A stretch of 64,000 nucleotides of DNA, taken from Oxalobacter formigenes. Its GTDB lineage: Bacteria; Pseudomonadota; Gammaproteobacteria; Burkholderiales; Burkholderiaceae_D. The stretch lies in NCBI RefSeq assembly GCF_027158485.1, contig NZ_JAMKYJ010000010.1, one strand, 5' to 3'. A model generated the notes under the pieces. It saw nothing but the letters and a program-made list of their open reading frames with translations. It did no database searches and had not been told where the DNA came from. Positions 1 to 8,454 of the stretch are shown here, piece by piece; position 1 is the stretch's first letter, and every line of letters starts with the position of its first letter. The translations under genes and the position numbers were made by a program.

Positions 1-43
1 ATTACCTTCAGCCTGGTTTTCAATGAACCCCTGAATGATTCAA

Positions 44-62
44 AGACATTTCATCGATGTCT
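44..62 (+). repeat. Short inverted repeat upstream of host-attachment gene
   Basis: The arms AGACAT (44-49) and ATGTCT (57-62) flank a 7-base spacer about 25 bases before the first start codon. It could be an operator or a 5' leader hairpin, but 6-bp arms may arise by chance. Confidence 0.25.
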
Positions 63-86
63 GCAAAACAGTAAAGGAACACCAGT

Positions 87-533
87 ATGAATACAAGTTG
101 GGTTATCGTGACAGACAGTACACGAGCACGCATTTTTGAAAAAAAAGGGGCTAACGAACCTTTGATGGAGTTCGAGGATCTGGTCGATCCGGCCGCTTTT
201 GAAAATAAAAACGAACTGGAACATCACACCCGCGGTCGTTATCATGACGTCGGAACAGGACACAGCCATACCGACGACCCTTCTGTGAGTCCACTGGCAC
301 ACCAGAACGATCTTTTCGCAAAATCGATCGCACTTTATCTGGACAAGGGAAGAAAGGATTCAAAATTTCACCGTCTATACCTGATTTCTTCGCCTCATTT
401 CCTTGGAACGCTCCGCAACAAACTGGGCAAGGAAGTCAACCGTCTGATTGAAAACGAATGGTCAGAAGAAATTTCGGACTATTCAGCTGCCGAAATTGAA
501 CAATTTCTCAGGGACAAAACTGTCTGGCACTGA
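87..533 (+). CDS. Host attachment-type protein (baeRF / Host_attach family)
   Basis: The 148-residue product matches the short proteobacterial proteins annotated as required for attachment to host cells, a branch of the bacterial eRF1-like fold. Seen: the opening WVIVTDSTRARIFE strand, a His-rich middle (HHTRGRYHDVGTGHSH), and the C-terminal RLYLISSPHFLGTLRNKL segment typical of this group. The start is supported by AAAGGA eight bases upstream of ATG. No signal peptide or membrane segment is visible, so the product should be cytoplasmic; the family name comes from a plant-attachment phenotype and the biochemical role is unknown. It is a single gene ending in a strong terminator. Confidence 0.8.
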   Translation: MNTSWVIVTDSTRARIFEKKGANEPLMEFEDLVDPAAFENKNELEHHTRGRYHDVGTGHSHTDDPSVSPLAHQNDLFAKSIALYLDKGRKDSKFHRLYLISSPHFLGTLRNKLGKEVNRLIENEWSEEISDYSAAEIEQFLRDKTVWH

Positions 534-556
534 TTTTCAATTTATTCACTTCCAGC

Positions 557-593
557 AAAAAAAGCGTATTCAGGAATGAATACGCTTTTTTTT
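557..593. terminator. Bidirectional Rho-independent terminator
   Basis: The perfect stem GCGTATTC (564-571) / GAATACGC (578-585) has a 6-base loop, an A-run before it and eight T after it. It can end both the plus-strand host-attachment gene and the minus-strand small secreted gene. Confidence 0.85.
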
Positions 594-604
594 GAATGAC
601 ATTT

Positions 605-865
605 TCAATAATTGTTCATCCGTCTTTGAGCTTCCCATGACTGGACACATTTGGCACGGTTCATATCGTTGATATCGAAAATCAGAGTTGTGCCGGCAGG
701 ACAATCCCTGTCCGTCAATTCAGCCGTAATCTTGCTGGCCGGTATTTCCTCGACGATGTAAGTCGTGGTTGTCGTTACGGTCGTATTGGGATAATAGACC
801 TGTGCCGAAGCAATGCCGGATACACCAATGGCTGCCATTAACAGAGCGAAACGTATTTTTCTCAT
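605..865 (-). CDS. Small secreted protein of unknown function
   Basis: The 86-residue product starts with a clear signal peptide (charged MRKIR, hydrophobic FALLMAAIGVSGIASA, cleavage likely after ASA near residue 21). The mature part is about 65 residues, begins with a Thr-rich stretch (TTVTTTTTYIVEE) and carries two cysteines (in DRDCPAG and AKCVQ) that could form a disulfide. I do not recognise a family. The shared terminator downstream and the signal peptide support a real gene with an exported product. AGGTAA lies close upstream of the start on the minus strand. Confidence 0.65.
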   Translation of the reverse strand: MRKIRFALLMAAIGVSGIASAQVYYPNTTVTTTTTYIVEEIPASKITAELTDRDCPAGTTLIFDINDMNRAKCVQSWEAQRRMNNY

Positions 866-1044
866 AGTATTACCTCAATATAAATGATAAATGTTCAGGC
901 TTTCCGCCATCATTGGCCCACCTCCGTCAGACGGGGAAAATTCAGGGTAGTTTCATCCTCTGTTTTAATTTCGAGGTATCCTGAGTTACATCAATTGTCC
1001 TCTTGCAATATCAACCCTTCATCTTCGGCCGTTTACCTGTTTTA

Positions 1045-2859
1045 TCAAAGAGGTTCCGTACGTCTGATTAGCCAGTTCCTGACGTGTTCCGGGACGAAAG
1101 GCATGAGCTTTTCACGCACACCTTCATGATACCGGTTCAGCCATGCGATTTCATTTTCGTCGAGCAGATCTTTTTCGATGCATCTCGTGTCGATGGGGCA
1201 TTGGGTCAATGTTTCAAAATTCAGGTATTTTCCGAATCCGGTTTCCCTGTAAAACCGGTTGACGACCAGATTTTCAATCCGGATACCCCATCTGCCTTCT
1301 TTATAGAGCCCCGGTTCCACAGATGTTACCATTCCCTCTTCCATTGCAGTCTGTGGTTCCGGTTTGGCATGATACGAGATACCCTGCGGGCCCTCATGCA
1401 CGTTCAGGAAGTATCCGACCCCATGACCCGTTCCGTGCCCGTAATCGGCTCCATGAGCCCATAAAGGCTTTCTGGCTATACTGTCGAGCATGGCTGCCGG
1501 TATCGATTGCGGAAAACAGGTTTCGGACAATGCAATCATTCCTTTCAGAACGAGTGTGAAATCCTTTTTCTGTTCCTGACCCGGCAAACCGACCGGAATG
1601 ACTCTTGTCATGTCCGTTGTGCCACCCAGATACTGCCCCCCTGTATCGATCAGCAGCAGGCCGTCTCCTTTAATGAAAGAAAAGTCTGTTTCCGTTGCCT
1701 GATAATGGGGCAAAGCGGCATTTTCGTTGAACCCTGCAATCGTTCCGAAACTGGGCGAAATATAATTCGGCCTTTTCGACCTGAATTGCTCGATTTTTTC
1801 AGCGACAGTCAGTTCGGATACAGGGCTGTTTCCGCTTTCAATGGCATCATCGAACCAGGCCTGAAACTCGCAGAAAGCGGCGCCATCCTCGATCATCGTC
1901 TTTCGGATATTCTCTATTTCGAATGTTTCTTTTCTGGATTTCAAAAGTACGGCCGGATTGACGGTTTCAACGAATTTCACGCCTGAATTGGCCTGACGGT
2001 ACATGAAGTACGATGTCCTTCTTGGATCGAGCAGCATCGTCGAACCTGAAGGTATCCGATGCAGGATTTTTTCGGTATCTTCATAAGCCATTATCCCGAT
2101 CCCGTCAGATACAAGGGATCTCCTGATTTCATCAGGCAGTTTTTCATTATCGATAAACAGAGTTGTCTTTTCAGGGCCGATCAGGGCATAAGCAATGAAC
2201 ACCGGATTGAATTCGATATCGTTTCCTCTCAGATTGAACGTCCAGGCGATATCGTCAAGCGTCGATAACAAATGCCAATCTGCTCCCGACTCTTTCACAA
2301 GATGTCTGATACGTTCGATTTTATCTATCCTGGATGTGGCAACAAATTGCCTTGTATGCTCGAACACAGGTGTTTTCGGGACAGATGCCCTGCCTTTCCA
2401 GATGGGAGAGATCAAATCGACGTCAGGTCTGAACGACAATTGTTTTCTGAGCAGCGCCTCTTCCAGCAGCCTTCCCTGATTCAGGGAAAGAAGTCGTCCA
2501 TCCATACCGACCGTTGCACCCGCAGGAAGATGAGCCCCTATCCATTCAAGATAGGGTATCTGGCTTCCTCCGGAAATTTTGCACATTTCAATCCCCGATC
2601 CTTCCAGCTGTTTCAAGGCTTGTGTCCAGTATCGGCTGTCGACCCACAACGACGCCTTTTCCATTCCCACAATCAGGGTACCGGCTGAACCGGTAAAGCC
2701 TGAAAGCCACTCCCTGCTCCGCCAGTGCAAAGGCAAATATTCAGAAAGATGCGGATCGGAAGTGGGAACAATCAGGGCATCGATAGCCTGCCCCTTCATT
2801 TCCTGCCTTAGTGCTGCCAGACGTGTTGTGACGTCATTCAATATGGAGGGTGTATTCAT
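1045..2859 (-). CDS. Xaa-Pro aminopeptidase (M24B, three-domain aminopeptidase P)
   Basis: A cytosolic dimetal peptidase removing an N-terminal residue preceding proline. The 604-residue product has two creatinase-like N-terminal domains (about 1-300) and a pita-bread catalytic domain. Metal ligands are visible as D405 (LIDTGG), D416 (GTTDMTR), H479 (GHGTGHGVG), E515 (SVEPG) and E529 (GIRIEN). About 600 residues is usual for the long, eukaryote-like aminopeptidase P form and much longer than E. coli PepP. The open frame extends 33 codons further upstream, but that extension does not resemble the family, so the start MNTPSILND at 2859 is chosen. It is divergent from hpt. Confidence 0.88.
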   Translation of the reverse strand: MNTPSILNDVTTRLAALRQEMKGQAIDALIVPTSDPHLSEYLPLHWRSREWLSGFTGSAGTLIVGMEKASLWVDSRYWTQALKQLEGSGIEMCKISGGSQIPYLEWIGAHLPAGATVGMDGRLLSLNQGRLLEEALLRKQLSFRPDVDLISPIWKGRASVPKTPVFEHTRQFVATSRIDKIERIRHLVKESGADWHLLSTLDDIAWTFNLRGNDIEFNPVFIAYALIGPEKTTLFIDNEKLPDEIRRSLVSDGIGIMAYEDTEKILHRIPSGSTMLLDPRRTSYFMYRQANSGVKFVETVNPAVLLKSRKETFEIENIRKTMIEDGAAFCEFQAWFDDAIESGNSPVSELTVAEKIEQFRSKRPNYISPSFGTIAGFNENAALPHYQATETDFSFIKGDGLLLIDTGGQYLGGTTDMTRVIPVGLPGQEQKKDFTLVLKGMIALSETCFPQSIPAAMLDSIARKPLWAHGADYGHGTGHGVGYFLNVHEGPQGISYHAKPEPQTAMEEGMVTSVEPGLYKEGRWGIRIENLVVNRFYRETGFGKYLNFETLTQCPIDTRCIEKDLLDENEIAWLNRYHEGVREKLMPFVPEHVRNWLIRRTEPL

Positions 2860-2936
2860 GTTTTTCTTTTTGGAAGCTGATGAAACAATTATCGTCAAAC
2901 AATCATCAAACGATATCATCTTTAAGACAATATGAA

Positions 2937-2966
2937 TTGTCAAAAGAGTGATTTTCATCTTATAGT
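2937..2966 (+). promoter_or_regulatory. Sigma-70-like promoter for hpt
   Basis: TTGTCA (2937-2942) and TATAGT (2961-2966) are separated by 18 bases and lie about 44 bases before the chosen hpt start, between two divergent genes. Confidence 0.5.
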
Positions 2967-3009
2967 CGGCTTGTTGCGAATTTCATGAAATTGAGTGAAA
3001 GTTTCCGTT

Positions 3010-3579
3010 ATGACAGAATCGATCAATGCAAAAGCCCTGGATATCCTCAAAAATTCCGAGCAGATTTTTTCACCTGAACAAATCCGGAAAGCGATAACTG
3101 ACGTCGCTGCGAAACTGAATCATGACTTCGATATTCCAGACGTCAAAACGCCGCCTCTGGTATTGAGTATCATGGGAGGTGCGGCTATTTTCACAGGTCA
3201 GTTGTTACCTTATCTGACGTTTCCGCTTGAATTCGATTTCATACATGTTTCCCGCTACGGTAACGAAGAGTACGGCGGCGAATTTATCTGGAAAGTCATA
3301 CCGAGACAAAACGTCATCAACAGAACCGTCATCGTTTTGGATGACATTCTGGATGAAGGACAAACCCTGCTTCACGTCCGTGACAAATTGATAGATATGG
3401 GAGCGGCAAAGGTGGTCATCGCCGTTTTTGCAGACAAACAGACAGGCGCAACAAAACCGATCAGGGCCGATTACGTCGGTCTGGATGTACCTAACCAGTT
3501 CGTTATCGGCTTTGGAATGGATATAGGCGGTTTCTGGCGTAATCTGCCCGATATTCGCGTTCTGACAAAGGAATTGTAA
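3010..3579 (+). CDS. hpt: Hypoxanthine-guanine phosphoribosyltransferase
   Basis: Purine salvage enzyme converting hypoxanthine or guanine and PRPP to IMP or GMP. The 189-residue product contains the PRPP-binding motif VIVLDDILDEGQTL (near residues 108-121) and the early LSIMGGAAIFTGQLLPYL loop characteristic of type I phosphoribosyltransferases. A GTG at 2995 would add five residues; the ATG at 3010 is preferred, with GTGAAAG as a weak ribosome site. It stands alone with its own promoter and converges on parB. Exact base preference (hypoxanthine against guanine) cannot be read from the sequence. Confidence 0.85.
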   Translation: MTESINAKALDILKNSEQIFSPEQIRKAITDVAAKLNHDFDIPDVKTPPLVLSIMGGAAIFTGQLLPYLTFPLEFDFIHVSRYGNEEYGGEFIWKVIPRQNVINRTVIVLDDILDEGQTLLHVRDKLIDMGAAKVVIAVFADKQTGATKPIRADYVGLDVPNQFVIGFGMDIGGFWRNLPDIRVLTKEL

Positions 3580-3626
3580 TCAGGTCTTGTGCCAATACCA
3601 CAATTAGTTGTCAAAATGATAACTAA

Positions 3627-4514
3627 TCAATGCATCGGTCTTATTTTTTGAATCAGCCCATCCAGAATATCGAGATTGGCAAAGTCGATGACGAGCTGTC
3701 CACGTCCTTTGGAACCCAGTCGGAAACTGACTTTGGTCGCCAGCAAGTCTGACAGCTCTTCTTCCAGCTGTACCAGATCCGCCGATTTTTCCAGAGCGAC
3801 TTTCTTTACGGAATTCCTGTTATTCAATTCCTGTGCCACGAGCTTTTCAGCTTCCCGGACCGACATCCTTTTCGCGACAATCTGGGTCGCCAAAGCAATC
3901 TGGGTCGCTCCGTCCACCGCAAGCAAAGCGCGGGCATGTCCCATATCGATATCGCCGGCCACAAGCATTGTCTGGACAGGACGTGTCAGGTTCAGAAGGC
4001 GCAAAAGGTTCGAGACAGCGCTTCTTGAACGACCGACGGCCGAGGCTGCCTGTTCATGGGTAAATTCGAAATCCGTGATAAGACGATGAATACCCTGTGC
4101 TTCTTCAAGTGGATTCAGGTCTTCGCGCTGCATGTTTTCGATCAGCGCCATTGCTGCGGCTGTTTGATCGTCGACATCTTTCACGATGACCGGCATATCG
4201 GACAAGCCAGCTATCTGGGCAGCACGATAACGGCGTTCGCCGGCAATGATTTCATATACCGTTGTATTTCCACTCCCGGAAACGGGTCTGACGAGAATCG
4301 GCTGCATAACCCCCTGTTCGCGTATGGATTGGGCCAGTTCATTCAAGGCTCCCTCATCCATACGGTTACGCGGCTGGTATTTGCCCGCCTGCAACCGGGT
4401 GATTGGCAAACTCGATACCGGCGATGGATCGGCTGAAAAATCAGGAGCAGACCCAAGTAATACTTCAAGTCCACGTCCCAAACCTTTTTTCTTTTTTATG
4501 GTCATTTCACTCAT
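3627..4514 (-). CDS. parB: Chromosome partitioning protein ParB
   Basis: CTP-dependent DNA clamp that loads at parS and spreads to organise the origin region. The 295-residue product has an N-terminal KKKGLGRGLEVLLG patch (the ParA-contact region in homologues), the ParB nuclease-like domain with GERRYRAAQIAGL (CTP-binding box, about residues 93-105) and NPLEEAQGIHRL, and an HTH around EQAASAVGRSRSAVSNLLRLL. The C-terminal segment (ADLVQLEEELSDLLATKVSF) fits the dimerisation domain. It lies 31 bases behind parA. An ATG three codons in (4505) is an alternative start. A perfect parS target lies 3.5 kb upstream in the same cluster. Confidence 0.96.
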   Translation of the reverse strand: MSEMTIKKKKGLGRGLEVLLGSAPDFSADPSPVSSLPITRLQAGKYQPRNRMDEGALNELAQSIREQGVMQPILVRPVSGSGNTTVYEIIAGERRYRAAQIAGLSDMPVIVKDVDDQTAAAMALIENMQREDLNPLEEAQGIHRLITDFEFTHEQAASAVGRSRSAVSNLLRLLNLTRPVQTMLVAGDIDMGHARALLAVDGATQIALATQIVAKRMSVREAEKLVAQELNNRNSVKKVALEKSADLVQLEEELSDLLATKVSFRLGSKGRGQLVIDFANLDILDGLIQKIRPMH

Positions 4515-4545
4515 TTTTATCGCCCGTATCTTTATTTAAAAAAGT

Positions 4546-5319
4546 TCAATTCCGGTCTTTCAGCCATCCCAGCATTTCTTCGGCGAAAGAAAGGTAAGCC
4601 TGTGCCCCCCTTGAAGATGGATCGAAATCGATGCCAGGCAAACCATATGAAGGTGCCTCCGCCAAACGGATATTTCTGGGAATCACGGTTTTAAAGACTC
4701 TGTCCCCAAAATGTTTTTCAAGTTGTTCGGAAACATGTTGGGACAGTGTTGCCCGCTTGTCGAACATGACTCTCAACAAACCGATTATTTTCAGATTACG
4801 GTTCATATTGGCATGAACCTGCTTGATCGTGTTGACCAGATCGGACAAACCTTCGAGAGCATAATATTCGCATTGCATCGGGATGATGACACCATTTGCC
4901 GAACAGAACGCATTCAGGGTCAGGAGGGACAAGGCCGGAGGACAATCGATGAGAATGTAGTCGTATCTGTCAGAAATGGCATCCAGCGCTTCTTTAAGGC
5001 GTATTTCCCGGCGATCGATATCGACCATTTCGACTTCAGCACCTGCAAGATCACGGTTCGACGGAAGCAAATCATAATTGCCTGTAGATGAACGCATGCA
5101 TGCCGATTCGATATTGTCGAGACCCAGAAGCACCTGATAGACGGATGTTTCCAGTTCCGATTTCTGAATGCCACTGCCCATCGTTGCATTGCCTTGCGGA
5201 TCGAGATCGACCAGAAGCACTTTCTGATCCAGTCGCGCAAGACCGGCTGCCAGATTGACTGTGGTTGTCGTTTTTCCGACTCCACCCTTCTGATTGGCGA
5301 TACAAAATATTGTGGCCAT
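4546..5319 (-). CDS. parA: Chromosome partitioning ATPase ParA
   Basis: Soj/MinD-type ATPase forming the nucleoid-bound gradient that moves ParB-parS complexes. The 257-residue product begins MATIFCIANQKGGVGKTTT, carrying the deviant Walker A box, followed by VLLVDLDPQGNAT (A' motif) and DYILIDCPPALSLLTLNA (Walker B). It has no N-terminal HTH extension, as expected for a chromosomal type Ib ParA. It sits between rsmG and parB, all reading leftward from the putative origin region, the standard arrangement for chromosomal segregation genes. Confidence 0.96.
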   Translation of the reverse strand: MATIFCIANQKGGVGKTTTTVNLAAGLARLDQKVLLVDLDPQGNATMGSGIQKSELETSVYQVLLGLDNIESACMRSSTGNYDLLPSNRDLAGAEVEMVDIDRREIRLKEALDAISDRYDYILIDCPPALSLLTLNAFCSANGVIIPMQCEYYALEGLSDLVNTIKQVHANMNRNLKIIGLLRVMFDKRATLSQHVSEQLEKHFGDRVFKTVIPRNIRLAEAPSYGLPGIDFDPSSRGAQAYLSFAEEMLGWLKDRN

Positions 5320-5371
5320 AGCTATGCTCTATAAAAAGACAATGATCGATGCATGCTGATACTTCCGGCAA

Positions 5372-6034
5372 TTATTTCTTTTTATCGATAAAAAGAAGAT
5401 GACGTTGTGCATCAAGCTGCGGTACTTTTAGTGCTTCAATACGTTTTACAGTCCAGCCAGATTCAAGGTTACTGATTTCATCCTCGGGAATCAATCCTTT
5501 CATGGCATAAAAGAGACCGTTTTCCGACAACAGATGAGCAGAGAGGCTGACAAAATCATGCAGGCTGGCAAAAGCGCGTGAAATAATTCCGTCAAACGGC
5601 TCTTCAACTTCCAGTTCTTCAACCCGTCCCGTATAAACCGTCACATTATCCAGACCAAGTTCAATCTTTACCTGATTCAAAAATGCTGTCTTTTTATGAA
5701 CAATATCAATCATCGACACTTTCATATCAGGATAGACTATGGATAAAACCAGTCCAGGCAAGCCTCCTCCGGAACCTACATCCAGCAGTTTTCTTGTTTC
5801 CGGCAAATATGGAACGACAGCAAGCGAATCCAGCAAATGATAAGTCAGCATTGCCTGAGGGTTTCTGACAGCCGTTAAATTGTAGGTAGAATTCCACTTG
5901 TCCAGTAAAACCAGATAATCCAGCAATTTTTTTACCTGATCATTTGTCAGTCTGATATTCAAGGCGATAATGCCATCTATCAGGTCAGTCCGGATTTCAT
6001 CCCAATCAATCAGATTTTTCTGTTTTTTTTGCAT
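5372..6034 (-). CDS. rsmG: 16S rRNA (guanine-N7) methyltransferase RsmG
   Basis: SAM-dependent enzyme methylating G527 of 16S rRNA. The product has the class I fold with LLDVGSGGGLPGLVLSI as motif I and GIISRAFASLHDFVSL as the family-specific segment. The open frame runs to 6061 from a TTG overlapping mnmG; I choose ATG at 6034 (220 residues), with GGAGG at 6047-6051 twelve bases upstream and inside the end of mnmG. Long spacing makes the start moderately certain. Directly behind mnmG and before parA. Confidence 0.93.
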   Translation of the reverse strand: MQKKQKNLIDWDEIRTDLIDGIIALNIRLTNDQVKKLLDYLVLLDKWNSTYNLTAVRNPQAMLTYHLLDSLAVVPYLPETRKLLDVGSGGGLPGLVLSIVYPDMKVSMIDIVHKKTAFLNQVKIELGLDNVTVYTGRVEELEVEEPFDGIISRAFASLHDFVSLSAHLLSENGLFYAMKGLIPEDEISNLESGWTVKRIEALKVPQLDAQRHLLFIDKKK

Positions 6035-6041
6035 AAAACGA

Positions 6042-7961
6042 TCAGGCCTCCAATTCAGCAAAATCGATCAAGCCCTGCTTCTTAAGATAAATGAGCAATA
6101 ATGAAATGGCGGCTGGAGTGACTCCAGAAATGCGCGACGCCTGTCCAAGTGTCTCAGGTTTTTGCTTGTCCAGTTTTTGTCTGACCTCTATTGACAAGGC
6201 ACTGACTTCCGCATAACTCATGCTCTGTGGCAAACGCAGGTTTTCATAATATTGCTGGCGTCTGACTTCACGGGTTTGTCTTTCAATATAACCCGCATAT
6301 TTGATCTGGATTTCAACCTGTTCTTTTACCTTTTCATCCAGTTCTTCTTCAGCTGCCCAATTTTTTCCTTCGATTGAGGTCAGACTTGCCAGTTTGTCAT
6401 AATCCACATCGGGACGTTTCATCAGGTCAGCCAGCGAATATTCCCGTTCGATTTCCTTGCCGATGACCCTTTCGGCCTCTTCTGAATTCAACATGGAAGG
6501 ATGAACCCAGGTCGATTTCATTCGTTCGATTTCACGTGCAATTTTTTCACGCTTTTGCTCGAAATCGATCCACTGTTCCAGAGGCACGCAACCCAGTTTA
6601 TAACCGGCTTCAGTCAGGCGGATATCTGCATTATCTTCACGCAGACTCAATCTGTATTCAGCGCGACTCGTAAACATACGATATGGCTCCTGAACACCTT
6701 GCGTGATCAAATCGTCTACCATGACACCCATATAAGCTTCACTGCGTTTTGGTACCCAGGGTTCTTTTTCCTGAACATAGAGCGAAGCATTGATACCTGC
6801 CAGCAAACCCTGTGCCGCGGCTTCTTCATACCCGGTCGTTCCGTTTATCTGCCCCGCAAAGAAAAGTCCCTTGATCTGGCGCGTTTCCAGTGACGATTTC
6901 AGACAACGTGGATCATAAAAGTCATATTCGATTGCATAACCGGGCCTTAAGATATGAGCGTTTTCAAGACCCGGAATGGTTCTTACGAGATCAATCTGCG
7001 TTTCAAATGACAAACTGGTTGAAATACCGTTAGGATAGTATTCGTTCGTTTTCACTCCCTCAGGTTCCAGAAAAATCTGATGGGAATTTTTATCCGAAAA
7101 ACGATGAATCTTGTCTTCAATAGAAGGACAATAGCGCGGCCCCACCCCTTCAATAACTCCGGTAAACAATGGACTCTTATCCAGACCGGCCCGGATAATA
7201 TCGTGCGTTTTCGTATTCGTATGCGTTATCCAGCATGGCAGTTGTTCCGGATGCATGGATGCATTTCCCCGCAATGAGAAAACAGGCACAGGATCGAGAT
7301 CGCCAAGTTGTTTTTTCATCACTGAAAAATCAATGGTATTTCCATCGATTCTTGGGGGAGTTCCTGTTTTCAATCGGCCCTGAGGTAAATTCAGTTCTTT
7401 AAGTGAATGAGATAAAGCCAAAGCAGGAACATCCCCGGCTCGTCCACCCGGGTAGGAATTCAGTCCGACAAAAATCTTCCCATCAATAAAAGTACCCGCT
7501 GTCAGAACAACAGAAGTGCCCCGAAATTCAACACCACCCTGTGTTTTAACCCCTACAACTTTTTCCCCTTCCAGAATAAGGTCATCGACCTGTTGCTGAA
7601 ATAAAAGAAGGTTTTTCTGGTTTTCCAACTGATAACGAATAATCTGCCGATAAATAACCCGATCAATCTGTGCACGAGTAGCTCTGACAGCCGGACCTTT
7701 GGAAGAATTCAGAATTCTGAATTGAATGCCTGCCTTATCTGTTGCCAGGGCCATTACACCACCCATTGCATCCACTTCTTTAACAAGATGACTTTTACCA
7801 ATCCCGCCAATAGATGGATTACAGGACAACTGACCAAGGGTTTCAAAGTTATGGGTAACCAATAATGTTTTCATACCCATTCTTGCCGAAACCAGAGCAG
7901 CTTCTGTCCCGGCATGACCACCACCAACAACTATGACATCAAATTGAACCGAATAAAGCAT
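6042..7961 (-). CDS. mnmG: tRNA uridine-5-carboxymethylaminomethyl modification enzyme MnmG (GidA)
   Basis: FAD-dependent partner of MnmE that installs the (carboxymethyl)aminomethyl group on wobble U34 of several tRNAs. The 639-residue product begins with the FAD Rossmann motif VIVVGGGHAGTEAA and has the family signatures LSCNPSIGGIGKSHLVKE and GQINGTTGYEEAAAQGL, plus the C-terminal helical MnmE-interaction domain (EQVEIQIKYAGYIERQ). Length matches the family (about 630). First gene of the leftward mnmG-rsmG-parA-parB string; parS lies only about 40 bases before its start. Confidence 0.97.
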   Translation of the reverse strand: MLYSVQFDVIVVGGGHAGTEAALVSARMGMKTLLVTHNFETLGQLSCNPSIGGIGKSHLVKEVDAMGGVMALATDKAGIQFRILNSSKGPAVRATRAQIDRVIYRQIIRYQLENQKNLLLFQQQVDDLILEGEKVVGVKTQGGVEFRGTSVVLTAGTFIDGKIFVGLNSYPGGRAGDVPALALSHSLKELNLPQGRLKTGTPPRIDGNTIDFSVMKKQLGDLDPVPVFSLRGNASMHPEQLPCWITHTNTKTHDIIRAGLDKSPLFTGVIEGVGPRYCPSIEDKIHRFSDKNSHQIFLEPEGVKTNEYYPNGISTSLSFETQIDLVRTIPGLENAHILRPGYAIEYDFYDPRCLKSSLETRQIKGLFFAGQINGTTGYEEAAAQGLLAGINASLYVQEKEPWVPKRSEAYMGVMVDDLITQGVQEPYRMFTSRAEYRLSLREDNADIRLTEAGYKLGCVPLEQWIDFEQKREKIAREIERMKSTWVHPSMLNSEEAERVIGKEIEREYSLADLMKRPDVDYDKLASLTSIEGKNWAAEEELDEKVKEQVEIQIKYAGYIERQTREVRRQQYYENLRLPQSMSYAEVSALSIEVRQKLDKQKPETLGQASRISGVTPAAISLLLIYLKKQGLIDFAELEA

Positions 7962-8454
7962 AACGTTTTTATCAGTAGTTTTAAACTGAGAAATTGAAAT
8001 GTTTCACGTGAAACATTGAAAAAATGGAAAGGAAATTCGAGAATCAGAAAAAAGATATTTTAGATCGTTTTTTCTTTCAATCACAATTTGAAGATTTTTT
8101 AATTTCCCAAATGTTCTAAAAACCAACAAAAAGAGAATAAAATATGTTAACAAAATTGTTGATAAGTTGTGAGCCTTTTGGGAACAACCTTGCATAAAAA
8201 AAAGGCAGAAAAAATATACAAAATATATACTTCACTTATCCAGAAAGCTTATTTTTCGTAACATATTGATTTTAAAAGAATTATAATACTTATTCCCATA
8301 AAAGTGGGATTCTATTATTCCTATGTATATATATGAATAACTATTAAATAAATACATCTCGGCGTCATCAAGCTGAACAATTTTAGCTTTAGTTGTTCAT
8401 CTGATAGAATGATGCCTGTTCAACATGGCCTTTTAATTTGAGAAGACAAAACAA
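7962..8454. other. Candidate replication origin region (oriC-like AT-rich gap)
   Basis: A 493-base non-coding, strongly AT-rich gap between divergent mnmG and the malic enzyme gene. Seen: parS (8000-8015); the 13-mer GATCGTTTTTTCT at 8063-8075, an 11/13 match to the E. coli GATCTNTTNTTTT origin repeat; TGTTGATAA at 8157-8165 and TTATCCAGA at 8236-8244, each one mismatch from the DnaA box TTATCCACA; and a run of ATATATA tracts around 8215-8340. mnmG-adjacent origins are known in gammaproteobacteria. Against it: only two imperfect DnaA boxes and no dnaA nearby. Inference, not proof. Confidence 0.4.
8000..8015. promoter_or_regulatory. parS centromere site (perfect consensus)
   Basis: TGTTTCACGTGAAACA is an exact match to the widely conserved chromosomal parS 16-mer, and flanking bases extend it to a 20-bp perfect palindrome (7998-8017). 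ParB, encoded 3.5 kb away in the same cluster, is the expected ligand. The position just upstream of mnmG in an AT-rich gap matches origin-proximal parS sites in other bacteria. Confidence 0.95.

Noticed and set aside
3604..3629. ATTAGTTGTCA / TGATAACTAAT hairpin between hpt and parB
   Set aside because: The stem is AT-rich with one G-U pair and has no T-run, so it was not called a terminator.
8004..8195. 63-codon minus-strand open frame in the AT-rich gap
   Set aside because: Low-complexity, AT-driven sequence overlapping the parS/origin-like elements; no ribosome site or family.
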